Shown piece after piece: positions 1 through 8,395 of a stretch of 64,000 nucleotides of DNA (positions are counted from its first letter, which is position 1; each line of letters opens with the position of its first letter). The position numbers were made by a program, and so were the translations under genes. Location of the stretch: NCBI RefSeq assembly GCF_008153345.1, contig NZ_CP042818.1, positions 1,984,001-2,048,000 on the forward strand. The letters are read 5' to 3'. Below the pieces are notes generated by a model, which made no database searches, was not told the origin of the DNA, and saw only the letters and a list, made by a program, of their open reading frames with translations. The stretch is from Treponema phagedenis (GTDB lineage Bacteria; Spirochaetota; Spirochaetia; Treponematales; Treponemataceae).

Positions 1-316
1 TGTTTTCTAGCATACCTTGCAGCATCATTTTTTGAAGACTGAGCGAAAGATTGTTTATATCTTCAGTGCTTAATTCCGCATAAATCCTTGTTGCCGAATC
101 AAAAAGGTCAAGGATTGTTTCATCAAGCGGATAGATCTCTTCACTTCCTACATGAATTGTTCCTACAATAAATACGGAGCTGTTTTCGCTGCGTATTTCC
201 CAGAGCATCCGTTCTTGTCTGACAATAAGTTCGGGGATTTTGTCAGATTTAACGCTTGCACAACTTGCAAAACATAGTATGCAAAATAAAAAAACAGTAA
301 AACGCAGAGCTTTCAT
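1..316 (-). CDS. TraB/GumN-family lipoprotein, partial (3' end outside window)
   Basis: Translating the minus strand from an ATG at 316 gives an open frame of 105 codons that runs off the left edge. It begins with a signal peptide ending in a lipobox-like FASC (Cys near residue 19), so it is probably a membrane-anchored lipoprotein. A GTIHVG motif about 50 residues in, followed by a conserved acidic segment (YAELST), matches the TraB/GumN (TIKI-like) fold, whose members are putative metal-dependent peptidases or pheromone-shutdown proteins. The catalytic C-terminal half is not visible, so activity cannot be judged. It lies 82 bp downstream of trpS on the same strand. Confidence 0.7.
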   Translation of the reverse strand, partial: MKALRFTVFLFCILCFASCASVKSDKIPELIVRQERMLWEIRSENSSVFIVGTIHVGSEEIYPLDETILDLFDSATRIYAELSTEDINNLSLSLQKMMLQGMLEN

Positions 317-398
317 TTTTCCTCCGATTTGTTCACAATTATATAGATGAATGCCGAAACTGCGATATAAACGATATTCAAACAGAAAAACTCAAGGC

Positions 399-1433
399 TT
401 ATTCGCCTCTTGCCTTTCTGCTTATTTTATTCCAAATGCCGGAAAGTCCCATCGCTTTTTTTACAAGCTTCAAAGTTTCTTTTGCTTCTTCCCGCATACG
501 CATCGTACCTTCATAAATTACCTGATCAACAAAGTTTTTCTGATTTTCGTATTTAGCACGGCGCTCCCGCATCGGCTCTAAAAAGGTATTGATGGCAACC
601 GCAAGTTTATCCTTTACTTCAACATCGCCAACCTTGCCTTTTCGGTACCGGTCTTTTAAATCTTCGACTTCCGCGGTGTTTGGATTAAAAGCATCGTGAT
701 AAATAAACACCGGGTTCCCTTCAACCGTTCCGGGCACATCCGCACTCACCCTGTTCGGATCGGTATACATGCCGCGCACCTTTTTTTGCACAGTTTTTTC
801 ATCATCCGAAAGAAAAATTGCGTTTCCTATGCTTTTAGACATTTTCGCTTGCCCGTCTGTTCCAATCAGCGAGCCCATTTCGCTCACCATAACATCAGGT
901 ATGGGAAAAACATCTCCGTACAAAAAATTAAACCGTTTTGCAATTTCCCGTGTAAGTTCTACATGGCTTTCATTATCTTTTCCTACCGGCACAAGATGCG
1001 CACGCGGTAAAAGAATATCAGCCGCCTGCAATACCGGATAGCCTAAAAGACCGAAAGGAAGCTCGGAAAGATTCGCATTTTTTGCCATTTCCTTAATTGA
1101 AGGAACTCGCTGCAAACGCGGAACCGTTACAAGGTCGGTAAAAAACAACTGTAATTCGGTTACTTCCGGAACAGCTGACTGTAAATACACCAGAGACTTT
1201 TCCGGATCAATTCCGCAGGCAAGATAATCCAACACCATCTGCCTGACATTATCCCCTATTTGCTCAATATGTTCTTTTTCGGGCTTTGTGGTAAGCGTAT
1301 GCAAATCCGCAATAATAAAAAAACACTCATATTCATCCTGTAAACGCACTCTATTGCGTATGGAGCCGACATAATGCCCCAAATGTAATTTTCCGGTCGG
1401 ACGGTCACCCGTCAATATTCTTTTTTTCATCAT
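399..1433 (-). CDS. trpS: Tryptophanyl-tRNA synthetase
   Basis: Class I aminoacyl-tRNA synthetase that charges tRNA-Trp. The HIGH-type signature is HLGH (about residues 17-20) within a [14 protein letters not shown] context, and the KMSKS loop is present intact (AKMSKS). Length (344 aa) is normal for bacterial TrpRS. The open frame extends upstream to a TTG at 1469, but the ATG pair at 1433/1430 immediately before [12 protein letters not shown] fits the family N-terminus better. No clear Shine-Dalgarno is visible for either start. The cognate tRNA-Trp lies in the same window at 28273-28345. Confidence 0.95.
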   Translation of the reverse strand: MMKKRILTGDRPTGKLHLGHYVGSIRNRVRLQDEYECFFIIADLHTLTTKPEKEHIEQIGDNVRQMVLDYLACGIDPEKSLVYLQSAVPEVTELQLFFTDLVTVPRLQRVPSIKEMAKNANLSELPFGLLGYPVLQAADILLPRAHLVPVGKDNESHVELTREIAKRFNFLYGDVFPIPDVMVSEMGSLIGTDGQAKMSKSIGNAIFLSDDEKTVQKKVRGMYTDPNRVSADVPGTVEGNPVFIYHDAFNPNTAEVEDLKDRYRKGKVGDVEVKDKLAVAINTFLEPMRERRAKYENQKNFVDQVIYEGTMRMREEAKETLKLVKKAMGLSGIWNKISRKARGE

Positions 1434-1583
1434 GGTCAGAATAATAGCACGTAACAGCTTTCTTTGCAAGATTTTGCATAAAACTTACGAAACTTACGCA
1501 CGAACAAAACTCTTACCCGCGAGTTTTAAACTTAATCAATGAGATAAAACCATATTAAAAAAACGTGCCGCATTTTTTTTCAT

Positions 1584-1632
1584 CAAAAAAGAGAGCGACA
1601 CGGCGCAACGGCGGGCAAACTTACCATACTGT
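1584..1632 (-). repeat. Dispersed intergenic element, copy F (core only)
   Basis: Contains the conserved core of a family found six times in this window: GACACGGCGCAACGG followed by a GGTAA-containing segment and preceded by a run of A/G. Only the half of the element next to the core is recognisable here; the distal half (the GGAGCATTGGCAA side) is absent or decayed. It lies between trpS and the ABC permease gene. Not a match to a repeat family I know. Confidence 0.6.
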
Positions 1633-1691
1633 TTAATGAATGGTAGTTCCTTAACCATCGGATTGCAATTGCCTTGATTTTATTTTCAGTT

Positions 1692-2519
1692 TTACACCTC
1701 TATTCTATGCTTAAAAAGCCATGCGGAAGCAAAAAAGAAGCTAATGCCAATTATCAATAGAAAAACAGATCCTATAATGGGAAGTTCTGCCGGATACCTA
1801 TGGAGATAGGATTGCAATGTCGGATCAAAAAAATGTTGATTCACATACAAATAAGCCGAGACTTGCAAATTCAATTTTATTGTGAGCCAATTGCTGAACT
1901 CTTGTACCAAATACACAATAAATATAAAGATGATAAGGGCTAAGAATTCGGCAATTCTTCTTTTTTTAATAAAGGAACAGGTAAGGGCGCGCACAAAAAT
2001 AATGATTGCCCCTAAGAAGCAAAAAATACATAGTCCGATAAAAAGACTTTTAAACAAGAAATCATAATTTAGTGCAAAAATATGCTTTATGCTTCTTGAA
2101 AGCATGTTGAAAAAACGCAACCTGCCGATTTTTTCGGTTACAGCTGTCCATGCACTAAAATACACTATGCCGCAAATACTTGCGGTAACAAAACACGCAA
2201 TAAACTCTACAAGTCCTGCAAGCATTCTTCCCAATAAAATATGAGTCGAACGCACCGGAACGGTGAGCATGAGATAGCTTTCGTTGGTATATAAAAGATC
2301 TCGAATATGCCCGCTGCTACAAGTTACAAACATAACCGTAGGAATTACGGTAAGTGCCGCCACTGTGATAAAAGTCCATAAAGCGAATACGCCGCTAAAA
2401 GGTTCTTTCGCAGTGAACAAAATAAATATCGCTACCAGCGAAATGCCGAGCATAATACTGTTATAAAGAAATAATGCGTTCTTTCTTCGTCTTAATTCAT
2501 ACATAAAAATTCGTTTCAT
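1692..2519 (-). CDS. ABC-2 type transporter permease
   Basis: Membrane subunit of an ABC transporter, 275 aa with about six hydrophobic segments (roughly residues 20-38, 45-70, 100-125, 155-180, 190-210 and 245-268). It follows the ATPase gene by 14 bp, and the regulator-ATPase-permease order is that of YtrA-type operons. Such systems often act in export linked to cell-envelope stress or antimicrobial peptides, but the substrate cannot be read from this sequence. No solute-binding protein is present, which fits an exporter. Confidence 0.8.
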   Translation of the reverse strand: MKRIFMYELRRRKNALFLYNSIMLGISLVAIFILFTAKEPFSGVFALWTFITVAALTVIPTVMFVTCSSGHIRDLLYTNESYLMLTVPVRSTHILLGRMLAGLVEFIACFVTASICGIVYFSAWTAVTEKIGRLRFFNMLSRSIKHIFALNYDFLFKSLFIGLCIFCFLGAIIIFVRALTCSFIKKRRIAEFLALIIFIFIVYLVQEFSNWLTIKLNLQVSAYLYVNQHFFDPTLQSYLHRYPAELPIIGSVFLLIIGISFFFASAWLFKHRIEV

Positions 2520-2533
2520 GGTGGAATACTCCT

Positions 2534-3232
2534 TTAAACATCGAAGATTTCAATATATAGTTGATAAATAGACTTTTCTCGACTTACGCGCAGTTGCTCC
2601 GCATCGCCTGATAAGACAATTTCACCTTCACTTAGAAAAATAACATCATTAAATACGTGTTCAATATCGGAAACCAAGTGTGTGCTGATAATAATTGCTG
2701 AATTTTCACTCCATGTTTTAATAATGGTTTTTATAATTTGCTCACGAGCAACCGGGTCGGTTCCCGCAAGCGGCTCATCAAGAATAAAAAGCCGGGCATT
2801 GCGGGAAAAGCTTAATGTTAAATTAAGCTTTTCAGTCATGCCTTTAGACATGGTTTTAACCGGCTGAGATTTTTCAAGTTTCATAAAATGAAGCATGTCC
2901 AACGCTTTGTTTTTATCAAAGTCTTCAAAGAAATCAGCATAAAAATTTATCGCATCAAGGGCGGTCATCCATGAATATAAGCAATTTTTATCCGCTAAAA
3001 ATGAAACCATTTTTTTTGTTTCAAGTCCGAGCGGAATACCGCACACTTGTACACTACCCGAACTAGGTTTTAAAAGCCCGGCAATAATCTTTAAAAAGGT
3101 TGTTTTGCCCGATCCGTTTGGTCCTAAAAGTCCGAGTATTCTTCCGCTTTCTACTTGCATACTGATTCCATGCAATACCTGCTTAATAAGATAGGATTTT
3201 TTTAAATCCTCTGTTTGTAAAATTATACTCAT
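2534..3232 (-). CDS. ABC transporter ATP-binding protein
   Basis: Nucleotide-binding subunit (232 aa) of the transporter formed with the adjacent permease. Walker A is GPNGSGKT near residue 35, Walker B is LFILDEP followed by a D-loop (LAGTDP), and the H-loop is ISTH. The ABC signature is divergent (MSKGM in place of LSGGQ), as is common in exporter ATPases of the CcmA/YtrB type. The stop codon is 2 bp from the upstream regulator's start region, so all three genes are almost certainly co-transcribed. Confidence 0.9.
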   Translation of the reverse strand: MSIILQTEDLKKSYLIKQVLHGISMQVESGRILGLLGPNGSGKTTFLKIIAGLLKPSSGSVQVCGIPLGLETKKMVSFLADKNCLYSWMTALDAINFYADFFEDFDKNKALDMLHFMKLEKSQPVKTMSKGMTEKLNLTLSFSRNARLFILDEPLAGTDPVAREQIIKTIIKTWSENSAIIISTHLVSDIEHVFNDVIFLSEGEIVLSGDAEQLRVSREKSIYQLYIEIFDV

Positions 3233-3234
3233 TT

Positions 3235-3594
3235 TCAGTATTCCTTTAGCTTTGAGCTGATAATATCCATAATTTCTTTATCAGAAAATTCAAGGTTCCG
3301 TAGTCCTGTTATAAAGTTTTTTGCCAATTCCGCAATTTTTTCCTGTCGAAGCTTGTCTACAAGATGTTCATCATTAGAGACAAAACTGCCTCTTCCGCGC
3401 TGACTTTCTATGCAGCCGGCTGATACAAGCTCGGTATACACACGGTACATTGTATTCGGATTAACATCCATTTGTAACGCCATATCTTGCAGTGAAGGCA
3501 TCTTTTCGCCCTGTTTTAATTTACCGGTTAAGATAGAAAGCTTTATCTTGTCCATTATTTGTAAGTAAATAGGATAATTCGGATCATAATCCAT
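3235..3594 (-). CDS. GntR-family transcriptional regulator, YtrA subfamily
   Basis: 119-aa regulator: an N-terminal winged helix-turn-helix (PIYLQIMDKIKLSILTGKL, then MPSLQDMALQMDVNPNTMYRVYTEL) and only a short C-terminal helical segment in place of a large effector domain, which defines the YtrA group. It is first in an operon with the ABC ATPase and permease genes and probably represses its own promoter at 3683-3711. A good ribosome-binding site (AGGAGG) lies upstream of the ATG. Confidence 0.9.
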   Translation of the reverse strand: MDYDPNYPIYLQIMDKIKLSILTGKLKQGEKMPSLQDMALQMDVNPNTMYRVYTELVSAGCIESQRGRGSFVSNDEHLVDKLRQEKIAELAKNFITGLRNLEFSDKEIMDIISSKLKEY

Positions 3595-3635
3595 TTAAAC
3601 CTCCTAAAAAAGCTTATTGTAATTTTTTTATAATA

Positions 3636-3651
3636 ACACACCTTTTGTGTA
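3636..3651. promoter_or_regulatory. Imperfect inverted repeat, possible YtrA-type operator
   Basis: An ACAC...GTGT inverted repeat (3638-3641 and 3647-3650, 5-base spacer) sits between the predicted -10 at 3683-3688 and the start codon of the GntR gene. That is where an autorepressing YtrA-like protein would bind. The arms are short, so this is positional inference rather than a strong match. Confidence 0.35.
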
Positions 3652-3682
3652 GTTTTTACTTATAGTTTCCTATCTACCTATA

Positions 3683-3711
3683 ATATTATTGCAAAGGGAA
3701 AAAAAAGTCAA
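3683..3711 (-). promoter_or_regulatory. Sigma-70 type promoter of the GntR/ABC operon
   Basis: On the minus strand TTGACT (3711-3706) and TAATAT (3688-3683) are separated by exactly 17 bases, about 90 bp upstream of the GntR start. No other gene lies in this direction before the operon. Confidence 0.7.
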
Positions 3712-3850
3712 GTATTTTTTTGATAAAAGCTTTGATATTATCGGGCATTTACACAAATCATCACATAAAAAACACTTCTAAAAATTGCTGTTATAAGGCT
3801 TTCTCTGTTTTTTTAAGAATACCTTAAGGCTTACATTGGCTTTGGCTGGT

Positions 3851-4328
3851 ATAACGTTTTCTAATTAAGTTGCTGTCAGTAATCGGAGCATTGGCAATAA
3901 TAGCGTGCGGATTTCAGCATTTCTATGGTAAATTGCTCACCGTTGGCGAACCAAAGGTAAAAGTTCCAAGGGTTCGCCTGTACGCAATTCCGAACGATGT
4001 TTTAAAGCATCAACGCAAAACTGTAAAATTGAAGCTTTAAAACTCGTTGGCAAAACGGAGGCAAATTATTAACGCTTTGCCCTATGGTAAGTTTACCCAC
4101 CGTTGCTAAATTCCAAGCGATGTTTTGCCTGACACGTTATTGTAAACAGGCAAAACTCGTAGGCGAACCAAAGGTAAAATTCTAAGGGTTCGCCCGTACG
4201 CAATTCCGAACGATGTTTTAAAGCATCAACGCAAAACTGTAAAATTGAAGCTTTAAAACTCGTTGGCGAAGTAAAGAGAAAATGGCAAAACTTCGCCCTT
4301 GTGCCGTGTCGGACTCTTTTTTATAAAA
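3851..4328 (+). repeat. Dispersed intergenic element, copy A (expanded form)
   Basis: This fills most of the 929-base gene-less stretch between the GntR gene and the PPDK-like gene. It starts with the element's left part (TAACGTTTT...CGGAGCATTGGCAATAA), reaches CTATGGTAAATTGCTCACCGTTG and, instead of continuing straight into CGCCGTGTCG, carries about 360 bp of inserted hairpin modules before the expected GTGCCGTGTCGGACTC end. Inside are two nearly identical 107/106-bp direct repeats and a second internal copy of the TATGGTAAGTTTACCCACCGTTG segment. No coding potential was seen. Confidence 0.75.
3945..4267 (+). repeat. Pair of 107/106-bp direct repeats built from hairpin modules
   Basis: Copy 1 is 3945-4051 and copy 2 is 4162-4267. 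Each opens with GGCGAACC paired to GGTTCGCC about 26 bases on, followed by a second hairpin with arms GTTTTAAAGC and GCTTTAAAAC inside a CGATGTTT...AAACTCG frame. The sequence between the copies holds a related hairpin (GTTTTGCCTG / CAGGCAAAAC) in the same frame. The arms differ between modules but pair within each, which suggests selection for structure. Confidence 0.75.
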
Positions 4329-4446
4329 TTTTTTACGTTTTGGGTAAGATGTAGTAAAAAACGAATCGACTTATTAAAAAAACGTTATATTAGTTCTTAA
4401 TGATAAAACCATTGATAAAAGTGGATTGAAAGCTTTGTAAAAGACA

Positions 4447-4480
4447 GGGAAAGGAGGCTGTCAAAGCGTGCCTCCCTCCC
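4447..4480 (-). terminator. Probable terminator downstream of the PPDK-like gene
   Basis: A GC-rich hairpin (GGGAGGGAGGC and GCCTCCTTTCCC on the minus strand, 11-base loop) lies about 45 bp past the stop codon, with TGTCTTTTAC following. The U-tract is weak but the stem is strong. Confidence 0.6.
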
Positions 4481-4523
4481 CTATTCGCGATTATAAAGAA
4501 ATTTGAATAGCGGTTGTTTTTAA

Positions 4524-7262
4524 TCAGTTTTTCTTTTTTGCAGGAGCTTTTTTTGCCAGCTTTTTCTTAGCTGCAGCATTATCTGAAAGGACAACTCGTT
4601 TAGGCGTAAGTTTTATGCCTGCTTTCTCCGCATTTTCAATTTCTGCCTGCGCAATTGAAAGCAAGGCTATCGGCACAGAGTAAGAAGAACATGAGACATA
4701 GTCCAACCCTGCATCCATGCAAAAGCGAATGTTTTCCGCGCGTGCACCATGTTCGCCGCAAAGTCCGAGATGAATATCGGGACGAGAAAGTTTTCCGCGT
4801 CTTATCGCGATTTCAATAAGCTCTCTGACACGTGTATCGAGGACCGCAAACGGATTTCCGTCAATAAGATCATACATGGTATAATCCGGCATAAAGCTGT
4901 TAAAGTCATCACGGGAAAGTCCCAAGGTTGTTTGGGAAAGATCATTTGTTCCGAAAGAGAAGAATTCAGCATAGCGGGCAATTTCATCAGCACTTAAGGC
5001 AGCCGCAGGAAGTTCAATCATTGTGCCTACTTTATAAGGAATTGTTTTTGCCTTTAACTCCGCTCGAATTTCTTCTTCAAGCGCACTAATGCCAAGATAT
5101 GAATGTCCCTCAATTTTTTTACCGTATATGATTTGTTTCAGCTCTCGGGAATTCATTATCAGCGGGATCATTATTTCAGGATAAACCGTTATTTTCTCTT
5201 TTTGAAGCTTATATGCGGCTTCGAATATTGCGCGAATTTGCATTGCGTAAATCTCAGGATAAGAAATAGCAATACGGCAGCCTCGGTGTCCAAGCATCGG
5301 ATTTATTTCCGAAAGCATTGTCATTTGATCTCGAAGCTGTTTTTTACTTACTTTTTCTTTTGTCTTTTTTGAAAGATATTCGATAAAGACGTCAAGATCC
5401 TGATCATTATACGGCAAGAATTCGTGCAAGGGAGCATCCAACAAGCGAATGGTTACATCTTTTCCTGCCATTATTTTTAAGATACCGTAAAAGTCTTCCG
5501 TTTGCAGTTTTTGCAGCTGTTTAAGAACCTTTGCTCTCTTCTCCGAATCTTCGCAAAGGATCATTTCACGGAAAATATTGATGCGGCTTTCTTTAAAGAA
5601 CATGTGCTCTGTTCTGCACAGACCGATACCTTCCGCACCGAAGGCAAGAGCTAGCTCCGCATCATGAGGACTGTCCGCATTGGCTCGCACATAAAAGTCT
5701 TGCATAAAGCTTTTTGCAAGCGCTATAAAATCCAATAGGCCCGAAGTTTCGGGATCCGGCTCAATAAGTTGTGCCGCTCCGAAATAAACGGTAGATTCCC
5801 CATAATAGGGAACATTCAAGGTTATAAAGTCGCCTTCATTAATGGTTATGCCGTCAATAATGGCCTTTTTAGCTTGAATTTTCATATCAGAACGAACCAG
5901 CGAGATTTTTCCGTATTGTCGCGCAACAACTGAGGCATGGGCCGCATAACCGCCCTCATTTGAAAGAACGCCGGTTGCAACCTCAATCGCTTTTACATCA
6001 CCTGCATAAGTGGCAGGCATACAAAGAATACATCGAGTATCACTGCCTTCAAGTTTTGCAATACGCTGTGCATCAATTAGCGAATCCGCTGAAAAATATA
6101 CGCGACCGACAGCAGCCCCCGGAGCACCGGCGATACCGCCATGAGAAGATTTTAAGTTTTTTACGCTTGCAATATCAATAACAGGATGGAGGATTTCATT
6201 CAGCTGACCGGGTTTTACAGTTTTAACCACGTATTCACTGTCAACAATTTTGCGATTATATAAATCCAAAAGTAAAAGCACGAGTGAAATAGTGCTTTTT
6301 GCTTCTACAGATCGCTGCTCAATAAGCCAAAGATTTCCGGCTTCAATTGTAAAGCGAACTTCGCGAATTTCTTTACTATGGTCTTCAAGACTCCATGCAA
6401 TATCTTGTAATTGTTTGAGGTAAGCAGGTTTTATGCTGTTAATATCTTTTCCGGCAGAATCCCTGTCGTCAAATTTTTCTTCATAAAACAGACCTTGGAG
6501 TTTCTTTTCGCCGGTAACAATATTACGGCTAAAAAACCTACCGGAATATGATTCTTTACCATAATTTCCGTATGCCATTGGCTGAATGACAAGAGCAACC
6601 TCGCCCTCACTATCATCTTCAAGGCTCAAAAGCTTGCTGATTTGCTTAAGGACTTGCTCAAGTTGAATATATGCATCATCAAAGAAACCTTCAGGCAAAA
6701 GATTTTGATACTTTTCCATGATTGCAATTCCGTCAAGTGACAGGGAATTCTTTTGCAACGATTCATCAATTTCTTTTAATGCGGGATCAATCAGATCAAA
6801 AGCTTTTTTATTTTCTTCAAGTTCTGCATTTTTTAAAAGAATTTGCAACATACCTCGAAGTAAAAAATATACTTCATGACTTGCAAAATTGTCTCCCACT
6901 TTTCCTGCAAAGCCGGCAAAAGTGTTTTTTGTTAAACCGAAGTTATGTAAAGTCGGGTAATTTGCAATAACTAAATTGGGAGAAACAACAATTTTAAGCA
7001 ACATAGGGTTAGTCTCATCGGCATATGCTTTCTTACTTATCGTTGCAAATTTCTCTAAAAATGGTTTTAAAACAGGAATAATTTTTTCATTTTCAAGGTC
7101 GTATGCTACACTTGCATCAATAATTATTCCGGGAAGGATAGGTAGCCTAAGTTCTGCAAATTCATTTGCCTGTCGTCCCCTGATCCCCAACAACTGTTTA
7201 TCAAGTTTTTTATTAACCGCTTCATTGCTACTAAAAAAATGGATCGATTTGGAAATACTCAT
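4524..7262 (-). CDS. ppdK: Pyruvate phosphate dikinase-like protein with degenerate ATP-binding domain
   Basis: 912 aa, the usual PPDK length. The central phosphohistidine domain is intact (GGYAAHASVVARQ, His442), as is the C-terminal PEP/pyruvate barrel (GLCRTEHMFF, RLLDAPLHEFLP, NPMLGHRGCR, FGTNDLSQTT, and GLCGEHG with YVSCS, Cys858). The N-terminal ATP-grasp part is strongly diverged: the GGKGANL lysine motif reads RGRQANEF (about residues 28-35), the VRSG motif reads VVSP, and QTRNGKRT reads EQRSVEAKST. It may therefore use PEP and pyruvate but not ATP normally. A Lys/Ala-rich tail follows residue 893. It lies 11 bp downstream of the HPr-like gene and behind cfpA. Annotation as a working PPDK should be treated with caution. 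Confidence 0.8.
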   Translation of the reverse strand: MSISKSIHFFSSNEAVNKKLDKQLLGIRGRQANEFAELRLPILPGIIIDASVAYDLENEKIIPVLKPFLEKFATISKKAYADETNPMLLKIVVSPNLVIANYPTLHNFGLTKNTFAGFAGKVGDNFASHEVYFLLRGMLQILLKNAELEENKKAFDLIDPALKEIDESLQKNSLSLDGIAIMEKYQNLLPEGFFDDAYIQLEQVLKQISKLLSLEDDSEGEVALVIQPMAYGNYGKESYSGRFFSRNIVTGEKKLQGLFYEEKFDDRDSAGKDINSIKPAYLKQLQDIAWSLEDHSKEIREVRFTIEAGNLWLIEQRSVEAKSTISLVLLLLDLYNRKIVDSEYVVKTVKPGQLNEILHPVIDIASVKNLKSSHGGIAGAPGAAVGRVYFSADSLIDAQRIAKLEGSDTRCILCMPATYAGDVKAIEVATGVLSNEGGYAAHASVVARQYGKISLVRSDMKIQAKKAIIDGITINEGDFITLNVPYYGESTVYFGAAQLIEPDPETSGLLDFIALAKSFMQDFYVRANADSPHDAELALAFGAEGIGLCRTEHMFFKESRINIFREMILCEDSEKRAKVLKQLQKLQTEDFYGILKIMAGKDVTIRLLDAPLHEFLPYNDQDLDVFIEYLSKKTKEKVSKKQLRDQMTMLSEINPMLGHRGCRIAISYPEIYAMQIRAIFEAAYKLQKEKITVYPEIMIPLIMNSRELKQIIYGKKIEGHSYLGISALEEEIRAELKAKTIPYKVGTMIELPAAALSADEIARYAEFFSFGTNDLSQTTLGLSRDDFNSFMPDYTMYDLIDGNPFAVLDTRVRELIEIAIRRGKLSRPDIHLGLCGEHGARAENIRFCMDAGLDYVSCSSYSVPIALLSIAQAEIENAEKAGIKLTPKRVVLSDNAAAKKKLAKKAPAKKKN

Positions 7263-7273
7263 TTTTTACTCCT

Positions 7274-8296
7274 TTAGAACAGATTTAATACGGTATCGGG
7301 AGAACCGCGAAGAAATGCTTCAAAGCGAGGGCTTGCCCCTTCTTTAAAATACCTTAATAGCTTAGATAAATCTTTAATATCCTCACCTGAAACGGCAAAT
7401 TGAATTACACTACCGTGCTTTACCTTTCCCCATTTAAATAAGGTATTGATATCGACGATCCGCTCTCCATCGTAAAAAACAATTACCTCGAGTGTCGGAT
7501 ATTTTGCATTATAACTACGGATTATTCTTTTCCAAGCTTCAACATTCCCGTTATGAAAAAGCTCATTTGATACGGGAACGGAAATAAGCTGAGACATGCG
7601 AACAGGTCCGGTTGGTGCTTGTACCGGCGGTCGAGCTGTCGCAGAAGGCTGCGGCGAAGCAACTGCGGCTGTTTCCTTTTGAGCAACAGTTGTTTTTCTT
7701 GTTCTGCGCATTTTTGTAGTTTTCGGTTTTTCTACCGTTTTTTTAGGTTCAGCATACACAAAACTCCCTTTTAAAACAGCGGGAGGCACTGAAGCCACTT
7801 TATCGTCAAGGAGGTTAAAAACAGCTTTTATTACTTTATCCGCAACATCATCTGCAAGAGCGCCCTTGTCTTGTTGTCCGACATAAATTAATAAAAGTTC
7901 ATTTTTTCTAAAACTTTCTATCAGAGAAGCATTTGCAGGATTTTTAGGGTTTATTGCTAAAAACCCCAAATCAGGATGGTGATAGCCAAAAACGAGGTCA
8001 ATCCCTTTCCATTTTCCTGTTTCGGCAGCAATTTTTTGCGGGTCGGCCGGAATATTTTTCAGATTAGCAGAAACAACTTTATACTTCCAAATATCAATTA
8101 ACAGTACAGAAAGTAAAGCGGCGACCTGATCATTTTGTATTTTTTTTTCAACAAGCAACTCATTGATTTGATCCGCAATATTCATTTTGGGGTCGCAATC
8201 ATCCAACACTGCTAAAACATTTTGAATATGGCGGACAGATGCATTAAAACTCTCCTTTGTAGCTAAAGGTGTATACAAATCTAATGATTTTAACAT
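7274..8296 (-). CDS. Treponeme protein with C-terminal HPr-like domain
   Basis: 340 aa with no obvious signal peptide. Three parts: an alpha/beta N-terminal region (about 1-165) I cannot assign, a basic Lys/Thr/Pro/Ala linker (about 183-230), and a C-terminal region (about 235-320) whose pattern follows HPr of the phosphotransferase system: a strand, a segment with His248 (NELFHNGN) where HPr has GLHARP, a helix, then a YDGERIVDINTLF / GSVIQFAVSGED core. The HARP motif itself is not conserved. It lies between cfpA and the PPDK-like gene on the same strand; I recall the same order in T. pallidum (TP0748-TP0746). A phosphorelay or regulatory role is inference from the fold and neighbour. Confidence 0.6.
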   Translation of the reverse strand: MLKSLDLYTPLATKESFNASVRHIQNVLAVLDDCDPKMNIADQINELLVEKKIQNDQVAALLSVLLIDIWKYKVVSANLKNIPADPQKIAAETGKWKGIDLVFGYHHPDLGFLAINPKNPANASLIESFRKNELLLIYVGQQDKGALADDVADKVIKAVFNLLDDKVASVPPAVLKGSFVYAEPKKTVEKPKTTKMRRTRKTTVAQKETAAVASPQPSATARPPVQAPTGPVRMSQLISVPVSNELFHNGNVEAWKRIIRSYNAKYPTLEVIVFYDGERIVDINTLFKWGKVKHGSVIQFAVSGEDIKDLSKLLRYFKEGASPRFEAFLRGSPDTVLNLF

Positions 8297-8316
8297 AAGA
8301 CAATCTCCTTAATTAT

Positions 8317-8354
8317 GAAAAGAAAAGCCCCCGAAACAGAACAGTCTCAAGGGC
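8317..8354 (-). terminator. Terminator or attenuator after cfpA
   Basis: On the minus strand GCCCTTGA and TCGGGGGC (with two G-U pairs) form an 8-bp stem followed directly by TTTTCTTTTC. It lies 42 bp past the cfpA stop and about 20 bp before the next gene's start, so it probably reduces read-through from a highly expressed filament gene. Confidence 0.75.
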
Positions 8355-8395
8355 ATTTCTTAAATTTAAAAGTTCATCCAAAAGAAAAGCAATTA

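Noticed and set aside
3945-4267. Possible CRISPR array
   Set aside because: Only two repeats of 107/106 bp, no short regular repeat-spacer pattern and no cas genes in the window.
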